Counted from the stretch's first letter, positions 18,793 through 29,808 are shown. The stretch is DNA of 64,000 bases from Arthrobacter sp. OVS8 (GCA_028370155.1 CP116670.1:3968001-4032000), one strand, 5' to 3'. Notes: generated by a model from the sequence alone, not told the origin. Translations and numbers: made by a program.

Positions 18793-19564
18793 TCAGTTCT
18801 CGGGGAAGCAGGGTGTGCCGGGGCTCCGGCGGTGTCCGGGGAGGCGCCTCGAAGCGTGTCCGGTGTCGTGGTGGCTCGTTTGCTGGTCCTGGGCTCGTTC
18901 CTGCCGTCGGCCTTGACCCGGGGATCTGCTGGGTGCGGGGCTGCGCTGCTTGTCGCGCCGTTCCTTCAGCTTTTCCTTGACTTTGTCCCGCGGCGACTCG
19001 TGCGCGCCGGCCGAGGGGTCATGGGTGCGCAGTTCCTCCTGCGCTTCCAGCATGTCCTCCAGCAGGCTGCGCAGTTCGGCCCGGACGTAGTCGCGGGTGG
19101 CGACTTCCCGCAGGGCGATCCGCAGCGAGGCGAGTTCCCGGGTGAGGTACTCGGTGTCCGAGAGGTTCCGCTCGGCGCGCTGGCGGTCCTGCTCCAGGGA
19201 GACGCGGTCACGGTCGTCCTGCCGGTTCTGGGCAAGGAGCAACAGGGGCGCCGCGTAGGAGGCCTGCAGCGAGAGCATCAGGGTCAGCAGGGTGAAACCG
19301 AGGGCCCGGGAATCGAACTGCCACGCTTCCGGGGCAAACGTGTTCCAGGCCAGCCAGATGACGACGAACACCGTCATGTAGACCAGGAACTGCGGCGTGC
19401 CCATAAAACGGGCGAAGCCTTCCGTGGTCTGGCCGAACGCGTCCGGGTTGGGGAGAACTTCGGCAGGATCCGCTGCCGGCCGCTCAGGGGGTGTCGAGGC
19501 TTCCCTTGGACGATTTGCTGCCCGTCCGGACGTGGGGGTTCCGTGGTGCGCTGTTATCAGCCAA
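18793..19564 (-). CDS. DUF1003 membrane protein
   Basis: 257 residues after restoring two bases (near 19487-19491 and 19450-19453). Two membrane helices (FLVYMTVFVVIWLAWNTF; LGFTLLTLMLSLQASYAAPLL) enclose the DUF1003 signature LLLLAQNRQDDRDR; a coiled coil and a long basic tail follow. The start appears to be TTG at 19564, with GGAGG 5 bases before it, overlapping the stop of the MgtE-like gene (TTGGCTGA). Translation of the two is therefore tightly coupled, suggesting the products work together. Function of DUF1003 is unknown; a magnesium link is inferred only from the neighbour. Confidence 0.75.
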
Positions 19565-20838
19565 TGCGGCCTCCAAGCTTCCTTATCGGGACATCGTCCT
19601 CGTGGGCGCGCCAGTCATCGGGCAGCAGATGATCCAGCACATCGTCAACAGTCACCGCCCCCACAAGCCGACCGTCGCTGTTGACGACGGGGAGCGAGTT
19701 GAGGTTGTAGGTGGCCAGCGTGCGGGCCACCTCGCTGATGTGGGCCTGGTCCGACACCGGTTCCAATGTCTTGTCCACGAGGTTGCCCAGCGGTTCGGGC
19801 GGCGGGAAGCGCAGCAGCTGCTGGATGTGGACGACGCCGAGGAAACGGCCCGTGGGGGTCTCCAGCGGGGGCCGGGCAATGAAGATCGACGAGGCCAGGG
19901 CGGGGAGAGCTCCTCGCGGCGGACGTGGGCGAGGGCTTCGGCCACGGTGGCCTCCGGGGGCAGGATGACCGGAACCGGCGTCATCAGGCCGCCGGCGGTG
20001 TCCTCGTCGTATTCGAGCAGCCGGCGGACGTCCTCGGCGCCTTCGGGTTCCATCAGCTGGAGCAGTTCTTCGGCCTGGGCGCTGGGGAGCTCGGCGAGGA
20101 GGTCAGCGGCGTCGTCCGGGTCCATCTCCTCGAGCACATCCGCGGCGCGGTTCACGTCGAGGGCGGAGAGGATCTCCACCTGGTCGCCTTCGGGCATCTC
20201 CTGCAGGACGTCGGCCAGCCGTTCGTCCTGGAGTTCGCTGGCCACCTCGAAGCGGCGCTTGTCGCTCATCTCCTGCAGGGCTTCGGCGAAGTCGGCAGGC
20301 TTCAGGTCCTCGTGGGTCGCGACGAACTGCGTGGCCGCCTGGGGCTCCGTGCGGGCGCCCTGCTGCGCGTCGGCCCAGTCAATGATCAGGGTCTCGTTGC
20401 GGCGCAGCCGCTCAGCGGTGAGAGGGAATGGCCGCGGCGGACGAAGAGCTTACTGACAAACCAGTCGCCGGAGCGGTGCTTGTCCATCGCGATGTCCTCG
20501 ATCGTGGCGTCCCCGCTGCCGTCGGCGAGGGTGACGCGGCGGTCGAACATTTCGGCCACCACCAGTGTTTCGGCGCCGCGCTGTTCGAAGCGCCGCAGGT
20601 TTACCAGCCCGGTGCAGATGACCTGCGTCTGGTCGATCGAGGTGATCCGGGTCATCGGCACGAAGACCCGCTTTTTCCCGGGAACTTCGACGACGATGCC
20701 CACCACGTGCGGGGCGCCGCGGGTGCCGCGGGAGAGCACGACGACATCGCGCAGCCGGCCCAGACGGTCACCCAGTGGGTCGAAGACGTCGAGTCCGAGG
20801 AGGCGCGCGACAAACACTCGCGAAAGATTTGTGCTCAC
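19557..20838 (-). CDS. Soluble MgtE-like protein: PRC-barrel, MgtE N-domain, CBS pair
   Basis: 427 residues after restoring bases near 20424-20426 and 19902-19905. Order: a PRC-barrel-like segment (residues about 1-110), an MgtE intracellular N-domain of alpha repeats (LQEMSDKRRFEVASELQDER to VNRAADVLEEMDPDDAADLL), then two CBS domains (LMTPVPVILPPEATVAEALA; LVDKTLEPVSDQAHISEVAR). The MgtE channel domain is entirely absent: the chain stops after the second CBS domain. It therefore looks like a free magnesium- or nucleotide-sensing module, not a transporter. It overlaps the DUF1003 gene downstream, a likely membrane partner. Confidence 0.8.
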
Positions 20839-20915
20839 CTGTACAGGCTACCGAGTCCGCTCTCTTTTAGCTGAATTTGCAGCCAGTGCCCAGCCGGATA
20901 GGTAAGAATAGGCGT

Positions 20916-21874
20916 ATGTCAAACATTTTTGGAGCTCCCAGGGCTGGCGCCCCCAACGGCCCGGACGAGGCGCGCAGTGTCCCGAAGGGCGACACTGTTG
21001 GCTCCTACAATTCCTACCTGGATGCCCAGAAGGCGGTGGACTACCTCGCGGACCAGCAGTTCCCGGTGCAGATGGTCTCGATCGTCGGTAACGACCTGAA
21101 GATGGTTGAGCGGGTCACCGGCAGGCTCTCCTACCCCCGGGTGGCGCTCTCCGGGGCGCTGAGCGGCATGTGGTTCGGCCTGTTCGTCGGTGTGATGCTG
21201 TCCTTCTTCTCGGAGACCGGCGGGTACTTCTCGATTGTGACCTCGGTGCTGATGGGTGCGGCGTTCTTTATGCTGTTCGGCATTGTCACCTACGCCATGC
21301 AGCGGGGAAAGCGGGACTTTACCTCCACCAGCCAGGTGGTGGCGACCAACTACGACGTCGTGGTTTCCTTTGAAGCGGCCAACGAGGCGCGCCGGCTGCT
21401 CCACCAGCTGCCAATGACGCAGCATGACGCGTCGGCGTCCGCGGGGACCCCGGATATTCCCAGCGCGACTACCAGCATCAGCCGTACCAGCCCGGTCCCG
21501 AGCAGGGTCCCCGGCAGCCCGGCCAGGAGGGCCACGCCCCGCAGCGCCCCGCGGGCTGGAACGACCCCTACGGCCAGCGGACTCCCGAAGCCGGCGGACA
21601 GCCTGCCGGCGGATGGCAGCCCGGCAACCAGCCCGGCAACCAGCCCGGCAACCAGCCCGGCAACCAGTCCGGCAACCAGCCGGCCGCAAACCAGCAGCCC
21701 GCGGAGCCTTTCGGCCAGCCGGCCGGATCTGCCGATGCAGAGCAGGCCGCTGAAGAGCCCGCCAAGCCCAGCGGGTTCGCCTATCCGGACCTGCCCGACG
21801 GCCGCCCGCAGTACGGGGTCCGCGTCACCGATGCACCCAAGCAGGAGAACGGCCAGGACGGCGCGCGGCACTAG
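20916..21874 (+). CDS. General stress protein (GSP17M-like) with PGNQ-repeat tail
   Basis: 319 residues after restoring one C near 21439-21444. The N-terminal domain (SYNSYLDAQKAVDYLADQQF ... VERVTGRLSYPRVALSGALS) matches the general-stress family; two membrane helices follow. The corrected C-terminal half is Pro/Gln/Gly-rich and includes five PGNQ-like units (about 21626-21690), then an acidic end DAPKQENGQDGARH. The repeat DNA is near-identical and likely to vary in copy number. Uncorrected, the tail becomes a Ser/Pro/Arg nonsense frame. Start ATG 20916, divergent from the MgtE-like gene. Confidence 0.75.
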
Positions 21875-21885
21875 CCATCAACGCA

Positions 21886-21923
21886 GAAGGCCTCCGCCCG
21901 GAGTGATCCGGGCGGAGGCCTTC
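21886..21923. terminator. Bidirectional terminator between the stress protein and pepP
   Basis: A perfect 16-bp stem (21886-21901 and 21908-21923) around AGTGAT, followed by TTT on the plus strand. It separates two converging genes. Confidence 0.88.
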
Positions 21924-21967
21924 TTTGTGCCAGCAGCTTGTGTCAGCGGCCGCGGGAGGGCCCGGCG

Positions 21968-23551
21968 CTACGGCGTCTGGCCGTCCGCTTCCTGGTAGAT
22001 TCCCGCCATCCAGGACTCGACGTCGTCCGCCTTGCGGGGCAGTGCCGCGCTGAGGTTGACCGGGCCGTCGGCGGTCATGAGGATGTCGTCCTCGATGCGC
22101 ACGCCGATTCCGCGGTATTCCGCGGGGATGGCGAGGTCCTCGTCCTTGAAGTAGAGCCCGGGTTCGATCGTGAAGACCATGCCGGGGGTGAGGACGCCGT
22201 CGAGGTACAGTTCGCGCTTGGCCTGGGCGCAGTCGTGCACGTCGAGGCCCAGGTGGTGGCTGGTGCCGTGCGGCATCCAGCGGCGGTGCTGCTGGCCCTC
22301 GGCACTGATGGCCTCCTCCACGGAGACCGGCAGCAGGCCCCAGTCGGCCAGCCGTTCCGCCAGCACGGTGGTCGCGGCCGTGTGGATGTCGCGGAACCGG
22401 GTGCCCGGCTGTGCGGCGGCGAAACCGGCGTCGGCGGCGTCCAGCACGGCCTCGTAGACCTTGCGCTGGATGTCGGAGAACGTGCCGGTGGCCGGCAGGG
22501 TGCGGGTGATGTCCGCGGTGTAGAGCGAATCCGCCTCGACCCCGGCGTCGAGGAGCAGCAGCTCGCCGGCGTTGATCTTGCCGGTGTTCCGGGTCCAGTG
22601 CAGCACGGTGGCGTTGTTCCCGGAGGCCGCGATGGTGTCGTAGCCGAGCTCGTTGCCTTCCTCCCGGGCGCGCGCGAAGAACGCACCCTCGACGACGCGC
22701 TCGCCGCGCTGGTGGGTGAGCGCCCGCGGCAGGACCTTGACGACTTCGGTGAAGCCCTGCACGGTGGCGGCGACGGCCGTCTTCATCTGCTCGATTTCCC
22801 ACTCATCCTTGAGCAGGCGCAGTTCGGACAGTGCCTCGGACAGCTTCTCGTCGAGGGCGTCCAGGATGCCCAGGTCCAGGTTCTCCGGGTCCTTGGCGGT
22901 GTTGTAGCGTGCGGTGTCCACGAGGGCGTCGATGTTCTCGTCCACCTTCCGCACCAGCCGGATGGAGATCCCGCCGATTTCGGGGGCGCCGACGTTTTTC
23001 GTGATCCCGAGTTCGAGTTCGCTGATGTGCGCGGTGTCCAGGCCGAGGCGGGCCTTGAACTCAGCCAGGGTGGGACGGGCGCCGATCCAGAATTCGCCGG
23101 AGCGGGAGTCGGCGTAGAACTGTTCGGTGTCGCGGCCGGCCAGTGGACGGAAGTACAGCGTCGCGCGGTGGTGTCCGCCGTCGTCGCCTTTGCCCTCCTC
23201 CACGGGTTCCAGGATGAGCACGGCGTCAGGCTCGTGGTCCAGGCCCAGGCCGGTGAGGTGCGCGAAGCCGGAGTGCGGGCGGAAGCGGTAATCGCAGTCG
23301 TTCGAGCGGACCTTCAGCGGACCGGCGGGAATGACCAGGCGTTCGCCTTTGAACTGCTCTGAAATGGCGCGACGGCGGGTGGCGGCGTGCCCGGCGACGG
23401 CGTCGCGTTCCGGCAGCTGTTCGCTGGACGGGGCCCAGTTGCTGGCCATAAACGCCTTGAAGGCGTCGGAACTGGGCCGCTGGGAGCGGTTGTTGACGCG
23501 CTCATCGAGGGGCTGGGAAGCGGAGACTTGGGTGTTATCTGCATCGTTCAC
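21968..23551 (-). CDS. pepP: Xaa-Pro aminopeptidase (M24B, aminopeptidase P)
   Basis: 527 residues, intact. Removes N-terminal residues that precede proline. The N-terminal domain (about 1-240) is followed by the pita-bread catalytic domain with all five metal ligands in place: LLLLDAG and YTADITRTL (two Asp), HGTSHHLGLDVHD (His), TIEPGLYF (Glu) and GVRIEDDIL (Glu). Start ATG at 23551. One of few long genes here without a lost base. Divergent from the PHP gene. Confidence 0.93.
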   Translation of the reverse strand: MNDADNTQVSASQPLDERVNNRSQRPSSDAFKAFMASNWAPSSEQLPERDAVAGHAATRRRAISEQFKGERLVIPAGPLKVRSNDCDYRFRPHSGFAHLTGLGLDHEPDAVLILEPVEEGKGDDGGHHRATLYFRPLAGRDTEQFYADSRSGEFWIGARPTLAEFKARLGLDTAHISELELGITKNVGAPEIGGISIRLVRKVDENIDALVDTARYNTAKDPENLDLGILDALDEKLSEALSELRLLKDEWEIEQMKTAVAATVQGFTEVVKVLPRALTHQRGERVVEGAFFARAREEGNELGYDTIAASGNNATVLHWTRNTGKINAGELLLLDAGVEADSLYTADITRTLPATGTFSDIQRKVYEAVLDAADAGFAAAQPGTRFRDIHTAATTVLAERLADWGLLPVSVEEAISAEGQQHRRWMPHGTSHHLGLDVHDCAQAKRELYLDGVLTPGMVFTIEPGLYFKDEDLAIPAEYRGIGVRIEDDILMTADGPVNLSAALPRKADDVESWMAGIYQEADGQTP

Positions 23552-23643
23552 CGTCCCATAGTCTCACCAGCCGAGCGGCTTAGGCCAACAGGCCGGGGCG
23601 TTGAACCCGGGGCGCCGCCGCGTCGATCTACTAGGCTGAGGAG

Positions 23644-24488
23644 GTGAGGATCGACCTGCATGCCCACTCGAACGTTTCCGACGGCACCCAAGCACCCGGT
23701 GCGGTGATGGCTTCGGCCGCGGAGGCGGGGCTCGACGTCGTCGCCCTGACTGACCACGACTCCACCGACGGCTGGGCCGAGGCCGCCCTGGCGGCCCGCG
23801 AATACGGTGTGGCGCTGGTGCCCGGGATGGAGATTTCCTGCCGGACAACGGAGGGGATCAGCGTGCACCTCCTCTCCTACCTGCACGACCCCGCCCACCC
23901 CGGGCTGCTTGAGGAAATCACCAAAGCCAAGGACGCCCGCTTCACCCGGGCCGAGCGGATGGTCAGCCTGCTCGCGGAGGACTACCCGCTGAGCTGGGAT
24001 GATGTCATCCACCATGTGGCGCCCGGCGCCACCCTGGGCCGGCCGCACATCGCCGACGCGCTGGTCGCCGCCGGAGTGGTCGCGGACCGCACCGAGGCGT
24101 TCGAATCCATCCTGACCTCGCGGTCACGCTACTTCGTGCAGCACTACGCGCCGGACCCGGCGTTCGCCGTCGAACTGGTCCGCGCGGCCGGCGGCGTGCC
24201 GGTGTTCGCCCATCCGGTGGCGTCCGCCCGCGGGCGGATCGTGGGGAGCGGACCTACCGGGAAATGATCGACGCCGGGCTGGCCGGGCTGGAAATCTACC
24301 ACCGGGACAATCCCGAGGAGGGCCGGACGTTCCTGCGCAAACTCGCGGACCGGCACGGCCTGCTGGTCACGGGGTCCTCCGACTACCATGGGGCCGGAAA
24401 ACCGAACCTGCTGGGCGAGAACCTGACCTCGCCCGAGGTGTTTGCCCGGATCGAGGAACAGGGAAACGGAACCCCCGTGGTGCGCTGA
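23644..24488 (+). CDS. PHP-domain phosphoesterase (RNase AM / YciV-like)
   Basis: 281 residues after restoring one G near 24243-24246. Metal-binding motifs of the PHP fold are clear: DLHAHSNVSDGT, LTDHDSTDG, FAHPVASARG and SDYHGAGKPN. It matches the COG0613 group that includes E. coli YciV (RNase AM, acting on 5' ends of RNA or 3',5'-bisphosphate nucleotides); the substrate here is inferred. GTG start at 23644, directly after GAGGAG. The DNA methyltransferase gene converges on it. Confidence 0.85.
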
Positions 24489-24569
24489 CCCGCCCCGCCC
24501 CGCCCGTTGAGCTATCAGTTTTGGTCCCCATCGGGCCGGAATAGCCCCGATAAGTGATAGGGCAACGGG

Positions 24570-25438
24570 CTAACTTGGGAAAACGGTGAAGGCGGCGTGC
24601 GGGGCGAGGCGCTTGGCCATGACGTCGATCGCGGGCTGGTTCTGGTCCACGCAGACGAACTTCCGGTCCAGCTTCGCGGCGACGGCCCCCAGCGTCCCGG
24701 AGCCCGCGAAGAAGTCCAGGCACCAGTCGCCGGGCCGGCTGGAGGCGGCCACGACGCGGCGGATCAGCCCCTCGGGCTTCTGCGTGGGGTAGCCGGTCTT
24801 TTCCTTGCCGGTGGGGAAACGATCGTGTGCCACCAGACGTCGGTGGGCAGCTTGCCGAGCTCGCGTTTGGCCGGGGTCACCAGGCCGGGCGCCATGTACG
24901 GTTCACGGTCCACTTCGGCGCTGTCGAAGTGGTACTTCGTGGGGTTCTTGACGTACACGAGGATGTTGTCGTGCTTGGTGGGCCAGCGGAACTTGGCGCG
25001 GGCGCCGTAGTCGTAGGCCCAGATGATCTCGTTCAGGAAGCACTCGCGGCCGAAGATGGCGTCGAGCATGACCTTGGCGTAGTGCACCTCGCGGTAGTCC
25101 AGGTGCAGGTACAGGGTGCCGTCGTCCGCGAGCAGCCGCCACGCCTCGACGAGCCGGGGCTCCAGGAAGGTCCAGTAGTCGCTGAACGCGTCATCATACT
25201 TGTGCAGGGCGCCCTTGATCGTGTCGTAGGAGCGGCCCTTGAACCCGACCCGGTCGCCCTCCCCGCCGGCGTTGAGCACCATTTTGGTTTCCTGGCGCTT
25301 CTGGACCCGGCCCGTGTTGAAGGGCGGGTCCACATAAATCAGTGTGAAGGCGCCGTCCGGCAGCGTCGGGAGGTACTCCGCGTTGTCCGCGTGCACCACC
25401 AGACTGCTGCCGTCCGGCGCCCAGACAGTGTCAGTCAT
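24570..25438 (-). CDS. Solitary site-specific DNA methyltransferase (class beta)
   Basis: 289 residues after restoring one C near 24813-24816. Motif IV IYVDPPFNTG comes before motif I LDFFAGSGTLGAVAA, which is the beta-class order of amino-methylating enzymes (N6-adenine or N4-cytosine). YPTQKPEGLIRRVV is the usual segment before motif I. No restriction enzyme or specificity subunit lies nearby; neighbours are a PHP phosphoesterase and a DEAD-box helicase. It therefore looks like an orphan, perhaps regulatory, methyltransferase. The recognition site cannot be read from sequence. Confidence 0.85.
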
Positions 25439-25446
25439 AAAGGGGT

Positions 25447-27226
25447 TTAGGCCTCGGTGCTGCGGGCCGGAGCCCCGGCCTGCGGCTCGCCTGCGACCAC
25501 TTCGCCGTTGCGGCGGCGCGTCCGGGTGCGGCGGCGGGCCCGGGTGGCGCGGTCAACCTCGGTCGGCGCGCTCGCGGAAGCCTTGGCCGGAGCCTCGGCA
25601 GCGGGCCCGGTGCCGGCGTCGGCCTCTGCGGGACGACGACGGCGGTCGCCGGAGCGGCCGCTGTCCTTTCCACCGCCGGCGCCACCGCTGCGGCGGGTGT
25701 CGCGGCCGCCGTCACGGGAGCCGCTGCGGCTTCCGTCGCGACTGCCCGTGCTGCCGCCGTCGCGTCCGCCGCTACGGGCACTGTCGCGTCCGCCGCTGCG
25801 GGCGCTGTCACGGCCGCTGTCCTGTCCGCTGGCGCGGGTGTTTTTCTTGCCGGTCTCGCCCAGGTCCTCCAGGACTTCGGCGTCGACGCCGGCCAGCACG
25901 CGCTTGTCGCGGGGCAGGCGGCCCTTGGTGCCTTCGGGGATGTCGAGTTCCTCGTAGAGGTGCGGCGAGGAGGAGTACGTTTCCACCGGCTCCGGGACGC
26001 TCAGGCCCAGGGCCTTGTTGATCAGGCCCCAGCGGGGCATGTCGTCCCAATCGACGAAGGTCACGGCCGTGCCCTTGTTGCCGGCGCGGCCGGTGCGGCC
26101 CACACGGTGCAGGTAGATCTTTTCGTCTTCGACGCACTGGTAGTTGATGACGTGCGTAACGTCGTCGACGTCGATGCCGCGGGCGGCGACGTCGGTGGCG
26201 ACGAGGACGTCCACCTTGTTGTTGCGGAAGGCGCGGAGGGCCTGCTCGCGGGCGCCCTGGCCGAGGTCGCCGTGGATGGCGGCTGCGGCGAACCCGCGGT
26301 CCACGAGTTCCTCGGCAACCTTGGCGGCGGTCCGCTTGGTCTTGGTGAAGATGATGGTGCGGCCGCGGCCGCGGGCCTGCAGGATGCGGGCCACAACCTC
26401 GATCTTGTCCATGCTGTGGGCACGGTAGATCAGCTGGCGGATGTCGCGCTTGGTGAGGCCTTCGTCGTCCGGGTCGGCGGCGCGGATGTGGGTCGGCTGC
26501 GTCATGTAGCGGCGGGCCATGGCGATGACCGGGCCGGGCATGGTGGCGGAGAACAGCAGCGTCTGGCGCACGGGCGGCGTGCCGGCGATGAGGGTCTCGA
26601 CGTCGGGCAGGAAGCCGAGGTCCAGCATTTCGTCGGCCTCGTCCAGGATGACCATCTTGACGTTCTTCAGGACGAGGTGCTTCTGCTTGTACAGGTCGAT
26701 GAGGCGGCCGGGCGTGCCGACAACAACTTCGACGCCGTTCTGAAGGGCCTCGACCTGCGGCTCGTAGGCGCGGCCGCCGTAGATCGTGGTGATGCGGGCG
26801 TTGCGCTTGCGGGCGGCGTTCTGCAGGTCGCTGGCCACCTGGACGGCCAGTTCGCGGGTCGGGACGATCACGAGGGCCTGCGGGGCGCCGGGGCCGGGAG
26901 CAAGGCGTACCCCGCGTCGTCCGGTCCGATGACGCGCTGCAGCGCCGGGATGCCGAAGCCGAGGGTCTTGCCCGTGCCGGTCTTGGCCTGGCCGATGATG
27001 TCATGGCCGCTCAGCGCGACCGGCAGGGTCATGGCCTGGATCGGGAAGGGTGCGTAATGCCGGCGTCGGCAAGGGACTCCACGATGTCGGCGCGGACGTT
27101 GTAGTCGGCGAAGGTCTTTTCGGCGATCTCGTGCGGCTTTTCGTCCGAGATGATGGTCTCTTCCGGCTCGATCGTTTCCGTGCCGGAATCGTCGGTCAGA
27201 AGCTGGTGCGTGTGCAATTCACTCAC
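25447..27226 (-). CDS. DEAD-box RNA helicase with long basic RG/SG tail
   Basis: About 593 residues after restoring bases near 27048-27050 and 26900-26915. Motifs: Q-motif FPIQAMTLPVALSG, AKTGTGKT, PTRELAVQV, DEADEML, SATMPG, ATDVAARGID and HRVGRTGRAG. A C-terminal tail of about 130 residues repeats SGGRD/SARSGGRD units and ends in a basic cluster, a probable RNA-binding region. I prefer GTG 27226 (SELHTHQLL) with AAGGAAA upstream; an ATG at 27247 adds seven residues. The 300-base 5' gap up to the RNB gene suggests a long leader, as in cold-induced helicases. Confidence 0.88.
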
Positions 27227-27526
27227 TAGGGGAGTTTCCTTATTCATTTTGGGCTGCGCTGCTTGCTCAACGGGGCCGGCCGGGTGGCCGTTCCGGAGCA
27301 CGCTCAGGCGCGCAAGCAAATCCAGTGGAAGCCGATCGCGGGCTATCTAAATGCTGGCACTGGGGACCAGCGGGTCTATCTCAAGATCGCGTAGGGGCGG
27401 GCTTGTTGAATTCGAAAATCAAGGAAATCAACGACCGGGCATCCATATCTACCCTTCCAGTCTAGCTGTACCCGGCCCTGATTCTCGACGGACCGCGCTG
27501 ACGGCGCGCGGGCGCGGCCATTGTGC

Positions 27527-29040
27527 CTAGCCCACCAGCTCCAGCCGGACCTCGCGGGTGGCAATGTCGGAGGAGACAATCCGCACCCGGACCTGCGTCC
27601 CGGGTTCCAGTTCGCCGGGGCAGCGGGCTGTGACCGCAGGCTCGGCGATCTGCACGATCCCGGAGGGACCGTTGCCGTTGCCGGGCTTGGTGCCGCCGTT
27701 CCCGTTCTTCCCGTTCCCGTTCTTGCCGTTCCCGTTCTTCCCGTTGCGGGCGGGTTTGGATCCGGAGATCACCACCGCGTCGAACTCCTGGCCGACGTGG
27801 TTGACCAGCAGGGCCGCCTCGACCGTGTCGAGCGAGAGGCGTTCCAGTTTCGCGGCCAGCTGGTCCGAGGCTCCCATGATCGAGGGCAGCGACGGCAGGG
27901 CCTCGCGGGCCCACGCCGGGACCTCGGTGCCGTTGCTGAGTGCCTCGCAGATCACCAGGACAAAGCGGTCGATCAGTCGGCGCAGCGGGGCGGTGGAGTG
28001 GGCGTAGGCGGCGCCGATCGCGGCCTGGATGGCGGCCTCGGGAACCGTTCCGTCGAACGGCGTGTAACCGGCCCCGCGAAACAGCATCCCGGCCGAGTGC
28101 ACGATCGCCAGCTGCTGCGGGTCCGTGGGATCGAGGGTGCGCAGGTATTCCCCATAGCTCATTTCGCCGTCCCAGGGCTTTCCCAGCGCGCGGGTCTGGC
28201 GGTGGAAATGCGCCAGTGAGGCCGCATCCGGGGCCGGCATGGTGCGCAGGATGCCCACCTTGCCCTGCAACATGATCCCGGCGGCGGCCATTCCCGTCAT
28301 CAGGGAAATCTGCGCGTTCCAGTCCTCCACCGGCAGCGGCGGGGCAGCGACGATCCGGTAGCCGCCGTCGGGCAGTTGTTCGATTTCCTGTTCCGGCATG
28401 TTCAGGCTGGCGCCGCCGCGGAGCCGTTCCAGCTCCACGCGCTTGATTCCCACTTCCTTGAGCAGCTGCAGCACGGGTTCGGCGGTGCCGGCGTCGAGGT
28501 CGGACTGCACCCCGCGTAACTGAGCTTGGCGCGGCTGCGGACCGCAGCGCGCCGGACCCGCACGCCGGACACGGCGGCGGCGGTGTCCAGCTCGAATTCC
28601 CACACAAACGCGGCACAGATCTGGCCGGCCAACAGGCTTCCGGCTTCTTCGCTGATGACTTCCGGGTGCAGCGGGATCCGGCCGTCAGGGGTATAGAAGG
28701 TCTGGCCGCGGCGGCGGGTCTCGGCGTCGAGGGCCCCGCCCGGTGCCACGAAGGAGGGGACGTCGGCAATCGCGTAGAAGACCTTGTAGCCCTCGCCGGA
28801 ACGGTCGATGAAAAGGGCCTGGTCCAGGTCGGTGGAAGACTCCGGGTCGATGGTCACGAACTCGATGTGCGTCAGGTCCAGCTCCGGCAGCTCGTGGCCG
28901 GCCACCGCCTCCTTTGCCTCCCGGAGCGCGTCCTCGGGGAAGGGGCCCGGCAGCTCGAGTGTTGTGCGCAGCGCGCTGAGCGCCTCGGCAAGCTGGTTCC
29001 CCTGCCGGTGGACGCTCGGGGTCAGGCGATGATGGGACAC
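27527..29040 (-). CDS. RNB-domain ribonuclease (RNase II/R-like)
   Basis: 504 residues after restoring one C near 28510-28513. The 3'-5' exoribonuclease core shows the catalytic run FVTIDPESSTDLDQALFIDR with its acidic cluster, the segment FYTPDGRIPLHPEVISEEAG and, later, YAHSTAPLRRLIDRFV. A short beta-rich C-terminus (QVRVRIVSSDIATREVRLEL) resembles an S1-like end. Between them lies a run of (G)KNGN repeats (about 27697-27751) coded by near-identical 15-base units. This short actinobacterial form lacks the N-terminal cold-shock domains of RNase R. Confidence 0.85.
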
Positions 29041-29081
29041 GAAAATCAGATTAGCTTCATTTGCGCCATTAGTCTTGGATC

Positions 29082-29753
29082 ATGAGTACATCCCCGGCCG
29101 ATCCCGCCCGTTACAACAGCTTCCTGCAGGATCTGCTCGGTGTGATGGCCTACGGCGAGCTGTCCGCCTTCGAGCGGCTCTCCTCCGACGCGAGGTATTC
29201 ACCCTCGCTGCACGACCGCGCGGTCCTGGGCCGGATCGCCGTGATCGAGTTCCAGCACTACGAACTGGTGCGCGCTAGGCTCGAGGCGATGGACCTGGAC
29301 GTGGAGACTGCCATGCTGCCGTTCCAGCCGTCCGTGGACCACTTCCACGAACGCACGCGCCCGGCGGACTGGTACGAATCGCTCATGAAGGCCTATGTGA
29401 TCGACACCGTCTCCGCCGATTTCTACCGCGCCGTTTCACGCTATGTCGACGCCGGGACGCGGGCCCTGGTGGAGCAGATCCAGGCCGATGAGGAGGCCAC
29501 TGCAGTGCTGCGGGAGCGGCTCAGGTCAGCCCTCGCCGATGACCCGCGGCTGGCGTCACGGCTGGCGCTGTGGGCCCGGCGCCTGCTCGGGGAAGCCCTG
29601 ACCCAGGCGCAGCGGGTAAGTTTCGAGCACGCGTTCCTCGGCGGACTGGCCGGCGCGGATGAGGACGCATCGAAGGAACTGGTCCGCGGGCTGATGGCGG
29701 AGCTCGCGGCCAACCACTCGCACCGCATGACACAGCTCGGCCTGACCGGCTGA
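29082..29753 (+). CDS. Ferritin-like (MiaE-type) protein
   Basis: 223 residues, intact. An all-helical protein of the ferritin-like superfamily. Candidate di-metal ligands lie in AYGELSAFERLS and IEFQHYELVRARLE, and in the later helix QADEEATAVLRE. Actinobacterial relatives are called tRNA hydroxylase-like, but the true substrate is unknown. ATG 29082, divergent from the RNB gene by 41 bases, so the promoters overlap. ThiE converges from the other side. Confidence 0.7.
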   Translation: MSTSPADPARYNSFLQDLLGVMAYGELSAFERLSSDARYSPSLHDRAVLGRIAVIEFQHYELVRARLEAMDLDVETAMLPFQPSVDHFHERTRPADWYESLMKAYVIDTVSADFYRAVSRYVDAGTRALVEQIQADEEATAVLRERLRSALADDPRLASRLALWARRLLGEALTQAQRVSFEHAFLGGLAGADEDASKELVRGLMAELAANHSHRMTQLGLTG

Positions 29754-29808
29754 GCCGGACGGGGCGGGCCCGGCCCGGTTCCCTGCGGGCTTCAGTTCTC
29801 TGCGCGGC

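Noticed and set aside
21620..21700. CRISPR-like short repeats
   Set aside because: The repeats are 12 bases with no spacers and lie in frame within a protein-coding tail.
25960..27057. 365-residue plus-strand ORF
   Set aside because: It is the mirror of the DEAD-box helicase gene and has no independent support.
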